From Terriglobia bacterium (lineage in GTDB: Bacteria; Acidobacteriota; Terriglobia; Terriglobales; Acidobacteriaceae), in the NCBI GenBank assembly GCA_020072585.1, contig JAIQGL010000004.1, positions 248,001 to 312,000 of the forward strand: a stretch of 64,000 nt of DNA, written 5' to 3'. Under the pieces are notes generated by a model that was not told where the DNA came from, did not search any database, and saw only the letters and a list, made by a program, of their open reading frames with translations. The translations under genes were made by a program, and so were the position numbers. Positions within the stretch are counted from its first letter, which is position 1. Each line of letters opens with the position of its first letter. Of this stretch, positions 9,455 to 16,799 are shown piece after piece.

Positions 9455-9571
9455 GTTGAGTCGGGAAACTTACATGCTCTCCGCTCGAGCTGTCCCTTTT
9501 CGATCTGTCATAGCGTTAAGTCAGGGAACTTGCATGCTCGCCGTTCGAGCTATCCCTCTTCGATCTGTCAT
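9455..9571. repeat. Direct repeat, 57 bp x 2 with 60-bp period
   Basis: Copies at 9455-9511 and 9515-9571 begin GTTGAGTC and GTTAAGTC and end CGATCTGTCAT. They differ at scattered positions only, mostly transitions. They sit just upstream of the HNH-repeat gene start and run into a REP-like palindromic unit. Confidence 0.75.
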
Positions 9572-9618
9572 CTTGAGTGAGGCGCGCGTGAAGGCGCGCG
9601 CGAGCCGAAAGATCCCGA
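9562..9618. repeat. REP-like element (GTCATCTTGAGTGAGG ... CCGAAAGATCCC)
   Basis: The sequence GATCTGTCATCTTGAGTG, then a GC-rich imperfect palindrome (GGCGCGCGTGAAGGCGCGCGC), then GAGCCGAAAGATCC matches the general pattern of extragenic repeats of the type GTCATCCTGAGCG...AGGATC seen in many environmental genomes. It overlaps the end of the second direct repeat. Confidence 0.5.
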
Positions 9619-10049
9619 CAACGGCTGCGGCTTCCATGCAGATTCAAGGCATTCTCTCAAGGCTCTCAAGTATCCTGCCAACGAACATAAGGTCCCTTCG
9701 CGCCAGCCACCCAATCCGCCACGCCTCAGACTACGAATAGAACAAGTGCGACTAAAAAGAGCCCGAAAAGACACACCTCTCTCCGGCATCCCAACCTAAT
9801 TTGGCTCAAAGAGGCCTTAAAGCGGCTCCTCAAGATCCAAAGACGGCTTCTGTAAAGCGGTGCAAAAAGCTAAGGGTTAATAAGCAGGACTTGGAACAAA
9901 GTCTAAGAACAGCAGGGTTACAGGTGGCCCCAAAAACTAGCCTGCTAGCCTCGCAGGCCGTTTATTTTATAGCACGAATAAACTACGAATACAAGCACTT
10001 TTTGTAGTTATCTGGTCAAGAACGCTAAAAAGCTTTGCTGTTAACTTTT

Positions 10050-10080
10050 TGGCAATTTTTGGCAATGTGGCAATATTGGC
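10050..10080. repeat. TGGCAAT (ATTGCCA) heptamer cluster
   Basis: Three perfect copies of TGGCAAT at 10050, 10060 and 10068 are followed by a degenerate TTGGCGAT. The same arrangement in the opposite orientation occurs at 45383-45417. Confidence 0.6.
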
Positions 10081-10257
10081 GATCCATCTCGGAGTCCGAT
10101 AACTAGCGGCTGATCGTGCTTTCTAAAAAAAAATCCAACGCTCCCGCGGACCACGCACGTTGTTGCTCAGGAAACCGATCCATTCCCGCCACGTCGCGGC
10201 AGGATTGTCTTGACAAATGCAGGAGCCAGAAACATGTCGTGAGCTGGTAAATTCCCA

Positions 10258-10396
10258 AGTCCCGCCAGGGGACGACCCGAGAATAGCCCGGTACGTTTCT
10301 GAGGCGCGCTTGCGCGCTGAAGAATAAGTGCCGGGTAAGCTGAAACAATTCCCTCCTCGCTGCCACAGGCCCACGCGCAGCCAAAGCGGAGTGCGC
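10258..10396 (-). repeat. 139-nt structured dispersed repeat, copy A
   Basis: Read on the minus strand, this aligns end to end with 44093-44231 without length change. Shared blocks include TTACCCGGCA, TACCGGGCTA and GTCCC...GGGAC. At offset about 80 it has the hairpin GCGCGC-AA-GCGCGC (10304-10317), where copy B has a different but equally perfect stem. It lies about 200 nt downstream of the last gene of module 1. Confidence 0.75.
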
Positions 10397-10591
10397 TAAA
10401 AAGCCGGATGATAAGGTATCTATTTCCCGCCCTTTGTACAAAACGCGAAGGAACAGGTCACCCCGCTTGTCTCTGATGATTGAATAAAAACAACGACAAG
10501 TCTGGGCACCCGGCGCACTCTCTCGCAACTGACCCACCACCCCTTCAGGGCGGAACAAGTCCGCCCTATCGGGCCAGAAACACCAATCGTT

Positions 10592-11017
10592 TCAGGTTGC
10601 GGGTTCAGCGTTCGGATTTCTCGGCTCACTGTGGATGGGCGGCCATTCTTTGATCGTGTCCGTGTCCCATCGTTTTAGCTTGAGAAGCGCGGCGCTAAGG
10701 ACCAAAGCCGGTTCAAACCGAAGTGAGAGCTGGGTGCGGTCGTGGAAGAGGATGGCAATGGTGTTTTCATCGGGTGAGGTATAGAAACGCACTCGTTGTA
10801 CCATCCGGCCTTTCATCTGCGGAAACTCCACAATCCTGCGGCCCGGCAGTCCTCGCTCCTTCAGGTCAAATTCTTTGCCGGGCTCGGGGCGTTTTGGCAG
10901 CTCGGACACGATCTCCACCTTTGGAACTCTCAGGCTTCGTCGTGACCTTTTGCTTTTGTTGCTGGGCCTTGTTTTAGATTTGGTCTTGGGTTTGGTCTTG
11001 CTCTTAGCAGGCTTCAT
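10592..11017 (-). CDS. Basic protein, third gene of duplicated module, copy 1
   Basis: The 141-residue protein has a Lys/Arg/Ser/Thr-rich N-terminal tail (residues 1-30). A conserved domain follows with PGRRIVEFPQMKGRMVQRVRF and a C-terminal IKEWPPIHS motif. The same motifs occur in the third gene of module 2 (EFPGMQGR, IKGWPPIIS), about one third identical over 70 residues by eye. The ATG overlaps the stop of the micro-ORF upstream as ATGA, implying translational coupling. I do not recognise the domain. The basic tail suggests contact with nucleic acid, but that is inference. Confidence 0.7.
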   Translation of the reverse strand: MKPAKSKTKPKTKSKTRPSNKSKRSRRSLRVPKVEIVSELPKRPEPGKEFDLKERGLPGRRIVEFPQMKGRMVQRVRFYTSPDENTIAILFHDRTQLSLRFEPALVLSAALLKLKRWDTDTIKEWPPIHSEPRNPNAEPAT

Positions 11018-11181
11018 AGGCAGCCTGCTTTCTCAGACATGAAAGAGCTTACCGCTGATTTTCGCGGATAACCGCGGATTCTGTTGAGATGGTTCAGGGG
11101 CTGAATGCCGAGTGCTGATGGCTGAGTGCTTGCAACAAGTTGCACCCAAAAGGCGGGACGTGTAGCTTCAATCACAGCCAT
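11014..11181 (-). CDS. 55-residue micro-ORF of duplicated module, copy 1
   Basis: An ATG at 11181 is preceded by GGGAGG four bases upstream. The frame reads MAVIEATRPAFWVQLVASTQ and ends at 11014, its TGA overlapping the ATG of the next gene. The first 20 residues differ from the module 2 micro-ORF only by Val/Ala exchanges at residues 3 and 16. Beyond this, the codons are made of two common intergenic repeat texts (ACTCAGC-type and CGCGGAT-type). It may be a regulatory leader peptide or a small protein in its own right. Confidence 0.65.
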   Translation of the reverse strand: MAVIEATRPAFWVQLVASTQPSALGIQPLNHLNRIRGYPRKSAVSSFMSEKAGCL

Positions 11182-11217
11182 ATTGCCTCCCTTAAGGCGA
11201 TTTGGTTAGGGCGCGTT

Positions 11218-11245
11218 CGGTGTGACTAGCACCGGGCGCTGCCCG
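11218..11245 (-). promoter_or_regulatory. Two-hairpin leader before micro-ORF, copy 1
   Basis: On the minus strand, CGGGC-AGC-GCCCG (11245-11233) is followed by CGGTG-CTAGTCA-CACCG (11234-11218), the two sharing a CG. Module 2 keeps both stems but has a different second loop (TGTAAC). The hairpins start 8 nt past the HTH gene stop and lie about 40 nt before the micro-ORF, so they could protect the downstream mRNA or control its translation. Confidence 0.6.
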
Positions 11246-11253
11246 TTATGGTT

Positions 11254-11526
11254 TTACTTCTTCTTCGTTTTGCGAGGCACGGGCGATTTCGCCTGTGCCT
11301 TTTGTTTCTCCCGGAGCTTTGAGTAACGAGTTTTCCTGCCGTTGGCGATCTTGGGTAGGAGTTCCCGGAGCCTCGCAATTTCAGGCTCGGTCCAGACGTG
11401 GACTTTCCGGCCGCCTACGTCAATAATCTGCGGCGCGGGTACCTTTTTCTCCGCAATATAGCGACTCAGAGTCTTGATCCCAATTCCGAGACGCTTAGCG
11501 ACTTGGCTTGTTGAAAATGTACTCAA
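11254..11526 (-). CDS. Small MerR/excisionase-like HTH protein, module copy 1
   Basis: The 90-residue protein has an N-terminal helix-turn-helix of the MerR/HTH_17 type (STSQVAKRLGIGIKTLSRYI) and a wing (VPAPQIIDVGGRKVHVW). A helix (EPEIARLRELLPKI), the motif NGRKTRYSKLRE and a basic tail follow. The start is a TTG at 11526; no ATG fits the alignment with the module 2 protein. More than half the aligned positions are identical between copies, including all of NGRKTRYSKLRE. It probably regulates its own operon or the divergent R-M genes; it has no effector domain. The operon continues into the hairpin leader and micro-ORF. Confidence 0.8.
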   Translation of the reverse strand: MSTFSTSQVAKRLGIGIKTLSRYIAEKKVPAPQIIDVGGRKVHVWTEPEIARLRELLPKIANGRKTRYSKLREKQKAQAKSPVPRKTKKK

Positions 11527-11534
11527 TCAGACCT

Positions 11535-11563
11535 ATCGTGTCAGATTAATGAATGGCTGTCAA
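11535..11563 (-). promoter_or_regulatory. Promoter of module 1 HTH gene
   Basis: TTGACA (11563-11558) and CACGAT (11540-11535) are separated by 17 bp on the minus strand. The -10 ends eight bases before the TTG start, so the mRNA would be leaderless or nearly so. TCAGA occurs twice on the plus strand (11527-11531 and 11541-11545), flanking the -10, and could be operator half-sites. Confidence 0.5.
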
Positions 11564-11588
11564 GGCTGAATGCGGCAAAAATAACGAA

Positions 11589-11617
11589 TTGCAGTTGCAA
11601 GCAAATGACTCTACAAT
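11589..11617 (+). promoter_or_regulatory. Promoter of R-M operon
   Basis: TTGCAG (11589-11594), 17 bp and TACAAT (11612-11617) lie seven bases before the ATG at 11625. This gives a likely leaderless transcript and argues against the upstream ATG at 11553, which sits inside the divergent HTH promoter. Confidence 0.5.
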
Positions 11618-11624
11618 CCGCAAC

Positions 11625-12497
11625 ATGGGAAAATCACCATCCCCAATCCTTCCACTTCCGTTCCCCGAAGGAAGTGCAGAGAATGCAAACGGCAACTCTC
11701 GAAAACGGAAATTGATTGCTTTTGGCTGGTACGGGGGGAAATTTAGCCACTTAACGTGGCTCTTGCCACTGCTCCCCCAATGCCATCACTATTGTGAGCC
11801 CTTTGCAGGATCAGCAGCGGTGCTGTTAAATAGGCAGCCGTCTGCGGTTGAAACGTACAATGACGTGGATGGGGAAGTCGCAAATTTCTTCCGTGTATTA
11901 CGCGAGGAGTCTGGCGAGTTGATTAAACGCATTGGGCTTACGCCGTTCTCGCGCGAGGAGTTCTCCAGAGCGTGCACGATCTCTGCAAGCATCGACCCTC
12001 TTGAGAGAGCACGGAGATTTTTCGTTCGCGCGAGACAAGTGCGTACAGGGTTGGCACAGACCGCGTCGTTGGGCCGCTGGGCAAATTGCAAAAACACGAG
12101 TCGCGCGGGAATGTCCGGCGTGGTTTCACGTTGGCTCGGCAGCGTCGATGCGCTTCCAGCAATAGCCGAAAGGCTCTTGCGAGTTCAAATCGAAAACCGT
12201 CCGGCGATAGAAGTGATCCACTTATACGACGACAAGCGCACTCTGTTCTATTGCGATCCTCCCTACCCGCACGAGGCACGCGGGGATTCAAAGGCATATG
12301 GCTTCGAGATGACCAATGAAGAGCACAGACGATTAGCGGACGTGCTCAAGACTGCAAAGGGCAAAGCGGCAATTTCAGGTTATCGTTGCCCGTTGATGGA
12401 CAAACTCTACTCCACATGGCGTCGTATTGACGCCCCGGCTAAGAAATGTCATTCCGTTAAACAGACTCGGGCTGAAGCCCTGTGGTTAAATTACTGA
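11625..12497 (+). CDS. D12-class (Dam-like) adenine-N6 DNA methyltransferase
   Basis: From ATG 11625 the protein has 290 residues. It carries the D12-class methylase signatures: an N-terminal FGWYGGK, the SAM-binding motif I EPFAGSA (58-64) and the catalytic DPPY (211-214). It methylates adenine in a specific DNA sequence and is most likely the protective partner of the restriction enzyme gene that begins four bases after its stop. The two genes are more AT-rich than their neighbours and lie beside the small HTH module, which suggests acquisition by transfer. The recognition sequence cannot be read from the gene. An in-frame ATG at 11553 would add 24 residues with no motif. Confidence 0.85.
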   Translation: MGKSPSPILPLPFPEGSAENANGNSRKRKLIAFGWYGGKFSHLTWLLPLLPQCHHYCEPFAGSAAVLLNRQPSAVETYNDVDGEVANFFRVLREESGELIKRIGLTPFSREEFSRACTISASIDPLERARRFFVRARQVRTGLAQTASLGRWANCKNTSRAGMSGVVSRWLGSVDALPAIAERLLRVQIENRPAIEVIHLYDDKRTLFYCDPPYPHEARGDSKAYGFEMTNEEHRRLADVLKTAKGKAAISGYRCPLMDKLYSTWRRIDAPAKKCHSVKQTRAEALWLNY

Positions 12498-12501
12498 ACA
12501 A

Positions 12502-13584
12502 ATGGCGGAGATAGACCACGAAACGGCACAAGATGTGCTCGATCAAGCGTTTAACGGAGTGGAAGAAGCACTGCACCGCGGGGTTCAGTTCATGCTGGAG
12601 GGTGAATTACAGCCCCACTTGCAAGCTCTTTTCACAAGCAACACGCAAGCCTACCGCGAAGTATTATTAGGCTGCCTGCTCGCCCGGCTGCAAGATAAAA
12701 CCATCGACATCCGCTTGCCATATGTTAATCAGGGGGCTGCTGCCTACAATGCCCGAGATCTGGACGAGGTCGTCGTCAACCCGTTTTTGAAGACTAAGCA
12801 GATTCCGAGTTCTAAGGGCCCCTTCCTGAACGTCTTCCGGCGCGGCGTGAAGTTTGAACCGGCTACCCGAGGAGGTTTGAGAGACAAGCGTGGTTATGAC
12901 TCTTTCTTGGTCTTGGTCAACCGCGTTGCGCAAATTTCAGATGACGCATACCTTAATGCGATGCTCAAGGCGGTTCTAGCGCGATTTCTCGAATTACGTG
13001 AACAGTCCCATATTGCAGTTGCCCGCGTGCATAAACTTAGCTTGCCACAAATTAGCTCGCTGATGAATGGTGTGCTTCGGATACAAAGTGGTGGGCGATT
13101 TCCCGTGTTTCTCGTTGTTGCCACTTTCAGGTCACTAAACGAAGCATTCAACCTCGGTTGGACGATTGACTATCAAGGAATCAATGTTGCTGATGCAGCT
13201 TCTGGCGAAGCGGGAGATATCACCGTAAGGCGCGGGAATGCAATTGTGATTGCTGCCGAGGTTACCGAACGGGTCGTCGAAAGATCGAGAGTCGTCTCGA
13301 CATTTACAACGAAGATCGCGCCTCTAGGAATTCAAGACTATCTTTTTTTTGTAAAGGAAGCTGCCCCGGACGCTTACACGCAAGCTCATCAGTACTTCTC
13401 TCAAGGGCACGACGTAAATTTTCTCAGCATAAAATTATGGATATTGGACATACTTGCAACTGTAGGTGTTCAGGGCCGAGCTCATTTTGTTCGGCATCTG
13501 GTTGACATGCTAAGCGAGCCAGATGTCCCGCGGCAAATGAAAGTCGGCTGGAATGATCTGATATTACAACTTACATCTAGCTAA
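12502..13584 (+). CDS. Probable type II restriction endonuclease (SacI-family-like)
   Basis: The 360-residue protein starts four bases after the methyltransferase stop, which points to an R-M pair. Its middle region (NARDLDEVVVNPFL, IPSSKGPFLNVFRRGVKF, GLRDKRGYD) resembles the SacI restriction endonuclease family as I remember it. A later segment, GDITVRRGNAIVIAAEVTER, has the spacing of a D...ExT/K nuclease core, with Thr where Lys is usual. Because the methylase here is an adenine enzyme, recognition specificity should not be transferred from SacI. Like its partner, it is AT-rich relative to flanking genes. The gene context is strong; the family name is moderately sure. Confidence 0.65.
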   Translation: MAEIDHETAQDVLDQAFNGVEEALHRGVQFMLEGELQPHLQALFTSNTQAYREVLLGCLLARLQDKTIDIRLPYVNQGAAAYNARDLDEVVVNPFLKTKQIPSSKGPFLNVFRRGVKFEPATRGGLRDKRGYDSFLVLVNRVAQISDDAYLNAMLKAVLARFLELREQSHIAVARVHKLSLPQISSLMNGVLRIQSGGRFPVFLVVATFRSLNEAFNLGWTIDYQGINVADAASGEAGDITVRRGNAIVIAAEVTERVVERSRVVSTFTTKIAPLGIQDYLFFVKEAAPDAYTQAHQYFSQGHDVNFLSIKLWILDILATVGVQGRAHFVRHLVDMLSEPDVPRQMKVGWNDLILQLTSS

Positions 13585-13614
13585 CAACTTTTGATCGGGT
13601 TAAAGGACGCCCTT

Positions 13615-14646
13615 ATGCGCAAGACCATACTCTCCCTGATCCTCATAGTTCCCTTGTTCGCCGCGGCCCAGGCCACCCCGGCGCCGAACACTCCGCAGAA
13701 GTTCAAGCTGCCGGCCTCACCCAAGACCGTGGCCTGGGGCTATTACGACGCAGCCGCGCCGCCGGTGCTGCGCATACACTCCGGTGACACCGTGGTGTTT
13801 GACACGCTGATCACCAACAGCCCCACCGGACTGGAAAGGGCCGGCGTCCCTCCGGAGCAGGTGGAGCAGAGCCTGCGCGATGTTTACAAGGAAGTAACCA
13901 ACAAAGGCCCCGGCGGCCACATCCTGAACGGGCCGGTCTTTGTGGAAGAAGCCGAGCCCGGAGACACTCTGGAAGTCCGCATACAGAAAATCGATCTGGC
14001 CATTCCTTACGCCTACAACGCCTTCGGTCCCACACGCGGCTTTCTGCCGGAGGATTTTCCTTATCGCAAGATGAAGATCATTCCCCTGGATAAAGACCGC
14101 ATGATCGCCAAATTCGCGCCCGGCATTGAGGTCCCTTTGCATCCATTCTTCGGCAGTATGGGTGTGGCCCCGCCGGAAGGCTTTGGCCGCATTGACAGCG
14201 CTCCGCCCAGCCTGCACGCGGGCAACATGGACAACAAGGAGCTCGTTGCCGGCGCAACGCTCTTTCTGCCCGTTCATGCAAAGGGCGCATTGTTTGAGAT
14301 CGGCGACGGACATGCCGGACAGGGCAACGGCGAAGTGGACATCACCGCGCTTGAAACTTCGTTGATCGGCACGCTTGAGTTCGTCGTGCACAAAGGGACG
14401 GGCCAGAAATATCCACGCGCGGAGACGCCCACGCATTACATCAGCATGGGCTTTCATCCAGAGCTGCATGAAGCCACCCGCATTGCCGTGCGTGAGATGA
14501 TCGACTTTCTGGTCAGCGCCAAGCACCTCAGCCGCGATGACGCTTACATGCTCACCAGCGTGGCCGGAGACGTGGACATTACGGAACTAGTCGACGGCAA
14601 CAAGGGCGTGCACGTGATGCTGCCGAAAGCTGTTTTTGTGAAGTAG
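13615..14646 (+). CDS. Acetamidase/formamidase family protein, secreted
   Basis: From the ATG at 13615 (AAGGA upstream) the protein has 343 residues and a signal peptide (MRKTILSLILIVPLFAAAQA). The body matches the FmdA/AmdA fold: HSGDTVVFDT near the N-terminus, GGHILNGPVFVEEAEPGDTLEV, HPFFGSMGVAPP and a C-terminal region with HYISMGFHPEL. Such enzymes hydrolyse short-chain amides to the acid and ammonia, but export suggests a different or unknown substrate. An in-frame TTG at 13591 is less likely because it would precede the signal peptide. It follows the R-M genes but has the base composition of the wider chromosome. Confidence 0.8.
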   Translation: MRKTILSLILIVPLFAAAQATPAPNTPQKFKLPASPKTVAWGYYDAAAPPVLRIHSGDTVVFDTLITNSPTGLERAGVPPEQVEQSLRDVYKEVTNKGPGGHILNGPVFVEEAEPGDTLEVRIQKIDLAIPYAYNAFGPTRGFLPEDFPYRKMKIIPLDKDRMIAKFAPGIEVPLHPFFGSMGVAPPEGFGRIDSAPPSLHAGNMDNKELVAGATLFLPVHAKGALFEIGDGHAGQGNGEVDITALETSLIGTLEFVVHKGTGQKYPRAETPTHYISMGFHPELHEATRIAVREMIDFLVSAKHLSRDDAYMLTSVAGDVDITELVDGNKGVHVMLPKAVFVK

Positions 14647-14676
14647 TTTTACCCCAGCAGATGTCTAGTCTTGTAC

Positions 14677-14706
14677 AGAGGTTACCTTCGTAACCTCTTG
14701 TTTTTT
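14677..14706 (+). terminator. Rho-independent terminator after formamidase-like gene
   Basis: A perfect 9-bp stem, AGAGGTTAC-CTTC-GTAACCTCT, is followed by TGTTTTTT. Confidence 0.9.
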
Positions 14707-14776
14707 CTATAGTTATTTCTATCAGCGGTATGATTCCCCATCCCCCAAAGCAGTGCCTACAAGGGAGCGGAAAATC

Positions 14777-15388
14777 ATGTCCAATACCACCCTGGGAGCA
14801 GGGACAAAGAAAGAAACGGTCTATAGCGGTCCCGGTCCACAAGCGAAGCAAGCCCCGAACAGCAGCGCGGCTTCTAACGGCATGCCGCCAGGCACCACCG
14901 GAACTATGTATACCGGTCCAACCGGCGGAACCGTTTACAACGGTCCCGGAACCAGCGGTGTCGCTTCCAATCCAGCGCAGCAGAACACGCCTGCGCGGCC
15001 CGTTCAGGCAGCGCCCAGCACGGGCGGAGCCAAAGGCGGCATGACATTTTTTCTTATCGCTGGCTTCTCCGCAATCAATACCTTGCTCATACTTGCCAGC
15101 GCGCCGTTCGTGCTTGCCATCGGTCTGGCCGCCACCAGAGTGCGCGCAGGTGGCGACCTTGGTCCCGTGTTGCTGCTGAACGCCGTGGCTATTGGCGCGT
15201 TTGTCGCCATCGGCATTTTTGCCATGAAAGGGAGCAAGGCTGCAATCCTGGTTGGCCTCCTGCTTTACAGCGGAGACACCGTGCTCTTGCTGCTCTCCGA
15301 AAATGCCGCTCTTCATCTACCGTCTATCATTGTCCATGGAATCTTTCTCTTCAGCATCTTCAAGGCTTTCAAGCAACTGGAAAGCTAA
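14777..15388 (+). CDS. Membrane protein with TVYxGP repeats and four hydrophobic segments
   Basis: ATG 14777 is preceded by GGGAGCGG. The 203-residue product has a Gly/Pro/Thr-rich N-terminal half with a loose repeat (TVYSGPGPQ, TMYTGPTGG, TVYNGPGTSG). About four hydrophobic helices follow from residue 85 on. The N-terminal part is probably disordered and may be cytoplasmic or surface-exposed. I do not recognise a family. It is followed by its own terminator, so it is likely a single-gene unit. Confidence 0.6.
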   Translation: MSNTTLGAGTKKETVYSGPGPQAKQAPNSSAASNGMPPGTTGTMYTGPTGGTVYNGPGTSGVASNPAQQNTPARPVQAAPSTGGAKGGMTFFLIAGFSAINTLLILASAPFVLAIGLAATRVRAGGDLGPVLLLNAVAIGAFVAIGIFAMKGSKAAILVGLLLYSGDTVLLLLSENAALHLPSIIVHGIFLFSIFKAFKQLES

Positions 15389-15429
15389 AGACTCGCAAGC
15401 AAAGTTTCGCAACAATCTGCTTCAGCAAG

Positions 15430-15458
15430 GGCCGCGCTACGGTGCGGCCTTCTCTTTT
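15430..15458 (+). terminator. Rho-independent terminator
   Basis: The stem GGCCGC-GCTACGGT-GCGGCC is followed by TTCTCTTTT, 40 bases past the stop of the four-helix membrane protein. Confidence 0.75.
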
Positions 15459-15530
15459 GCAACCCTTCTTTTTGTAATCTTCTTTTTGTAATAATGAAGC
15501 AAGGCAGACTACCGCCAGAGAGGAACGAAG

Positions 15531-15893
15531 ATGAAACTCCTGGTTCGCTGGCTTATTAACGCCGTATCTCTGGTGATTGTGGCCCACTTTGTTCCCGGTT
15601 TCAGGGTCGATGGGTTCGTGGCCGCGCTGATCGCCGCTCTCGTGATTGGGTTTGTGAACTCCACGCTCGGCCTGCTGCTCAAGCTCCTGACCTTCCCTTT
15701 GACAATCGTGACCTTTGGATTTTTCCTGATCGTGATCAATGCGATCATGCTCAAGATGGCGGCATCCATCACGCCCGGCTTCGCGGTGCTGAACTGGACA
15801 GCGGCCTTCATCGGCGCCATTCTTCTGAGTGTTGTCTCCTGGTTCCTGCACTGGCTGATCAAAGACGATCGCCGCATGGAGCGCAGAGGCTAA
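15531..15893 (+). CDS. Phage holin family 4 / DUF-type small membrane protein
   Basis: The 120-residue protein has four predicted membrane helices and the family's features: LLVRWLINAVSLVIVAHFVPGF at the start and TLGLLLKLLTFPLTIVTFG in the middle. It belongs to the widespread PF04020-type family, named after a holin but usually chromosomal and of unknown role. GAGAGG lies upstream of the start. Its TAA stop overlaps the stop of the convergent ThiE gene by four bases. Confidence 0.85.
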   Translation: MKLLVRWLINAVSLVIVAHFVPGFRVDGFVAALIAALVIGFVNSTLGLLLKLLTFPLTIVTFGFFLIVINAIMLKMAASITPGFAVLNWTAAFIGAILLSVVSWFLHWLIKDDRRMERRG

Positions 15894-16564
15894 CTGGTTT
15901 CGCGCAGCGTCTTCAGTACCGCGTGCACATCGTTCTGCTGAAACAGCCGGATCGCCGCAATTCCTGCCGCACCAGCTTGCAGGCACTCCCGCGCGTTCGC
16001 AAGAGTGATGCCGCCCAGCGCAAGCACCGGCATGGGAGACTGCGCTGAGTCCGCTCGATGGCATACACGGCGCAACTGCTCCAGGCCTTCGCGGTTCGCC
16101 GTTCCACTTTTTTGCCCGGGCTCAAATTTTTTCTTGAATTTTTCAAAGACTGGCGCAAACACGGCAAAGTCAGCGCCGTGCGCTTCTGCACTGGCGACGT
16201 CAGCAGCAGAATGCGCTGACACGCCAATGACCGGTTCGCTGATGCCTGCTCGCGCAAACATGGCGCGCGCCTCACTGGCATGGAGGTCATTGCCGGGCAG
16301 ATGGACTCCATGGGCGCCGCATGCCAGCGCAACATCTGTCCGCGAATTAATCAGCAGACGCGTGGACGAGCCGCCCAGAGCAGCCATCGCCTTCCATGCC
16401 AGCTTTTCTAGTTCACGCAGGTTCAGATCTTTTTCGCGCAGCTGGATCATGTCCACTCCGGCGGCCGCACACTCGGCGATTTTTTCCAGCAGCCGGCGTT
16501 CCTGCTCCCCGCCATCGCCCGGAAACTGGCTGCGGTCCGTAATGTAGTAAAGCTGCGCTGCCAT
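15890..16564 (-). CDS. thiE: Thiamine-phosphate synthase
   Basis: From ATG 16564 (MAAQLYYITDRSQF) the protein has 224 residues, the usual length. It joins the thiazole and pyrimidine moieties to make thiamine monophosphate in the cytoplasm. The TIM-barrel signatures are present: YYITDR, MIQLREKDL, RLLINSR, GVHLPGNDL, IGVSAHS, DFAVFAPVF and VLALGGIT. No other thi genes lie nearby. The same frame stays open upstream to 17044, but that part has no ThiE homology. The gene is convergent with the holin-family gene, with overlapping stops. Confidence 0.88.
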   Translation of the reverse strand: MAAQLYYITDRSQFPGDGGEQERRLLEKIAECAAAGVDMIQLREKDLNLRELEKLAWKAMAALGGSSTRLLINSRTDVALACGAHGVHLPGNDLHASEARAMFARAGISEPVIGVSAHSAADVASAEAHGADFAVFAPVFEKFKKKFEPGQKSGTANREGLEQLRRVCHRADSAQSPMPVLALGGITLANARECLQAGAAGIAAIRLFQQNDVHAVLKTLRETS

Positions 16565-16799
16565 TGGTCTGTCATTGTAAATTCTCTGTGCCGCAAGGAC
16601 CGTGCTGAGATCAAGCACGTGGAAAAGAAGATGGAAGAGATGGACGAGAAAGCCGCCTGACCTCAGCATCACTGGGCGGAGCTCGCTAACATTGCTCCTT
16701 TTCTCGCGTCGAACAACTCGAGTGTCCCATGCCCTGAGTATTCCTTTCGTATCAACGGCAAGCTGCGCACAGTTGCCAGGACAAGAGGTTACAACGCAG

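Larger units (their letters stand above)
9619..10591. other. About 1 kb without a convincing gene
   Basis: Open frames here (for example 9801-10007 plus, 10103-10558 minus) have no Shine-Dalgarno site or recognisable protein, and the second runs through a repeat. What I can see is a TGGCAAT heptamer cluster at 10050-10080 and the 139-nt structured repeat at 10258-10396. The stretch is AT-rich from about 9800 to 10090. Confidence 0.55.

Noticed and set aside
9455-9571. CRISPR array considered for the 60-bp periodic repeat
   Set aside because: Only two units, nearly the whole period is repeat, and there are no unique spacers or cas genes.
9801-10007. 68-codon open frame on the plus strand
   Set aside because: AT-rich intergenic DNA, no ribosome-binding site, no recognisable protein.
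10103-10558. 151-codon open frame on the minus strand
   Set aside because: It runs through the 139-nt repeat and has no Shine-Dalgarno site or protein-like composition.
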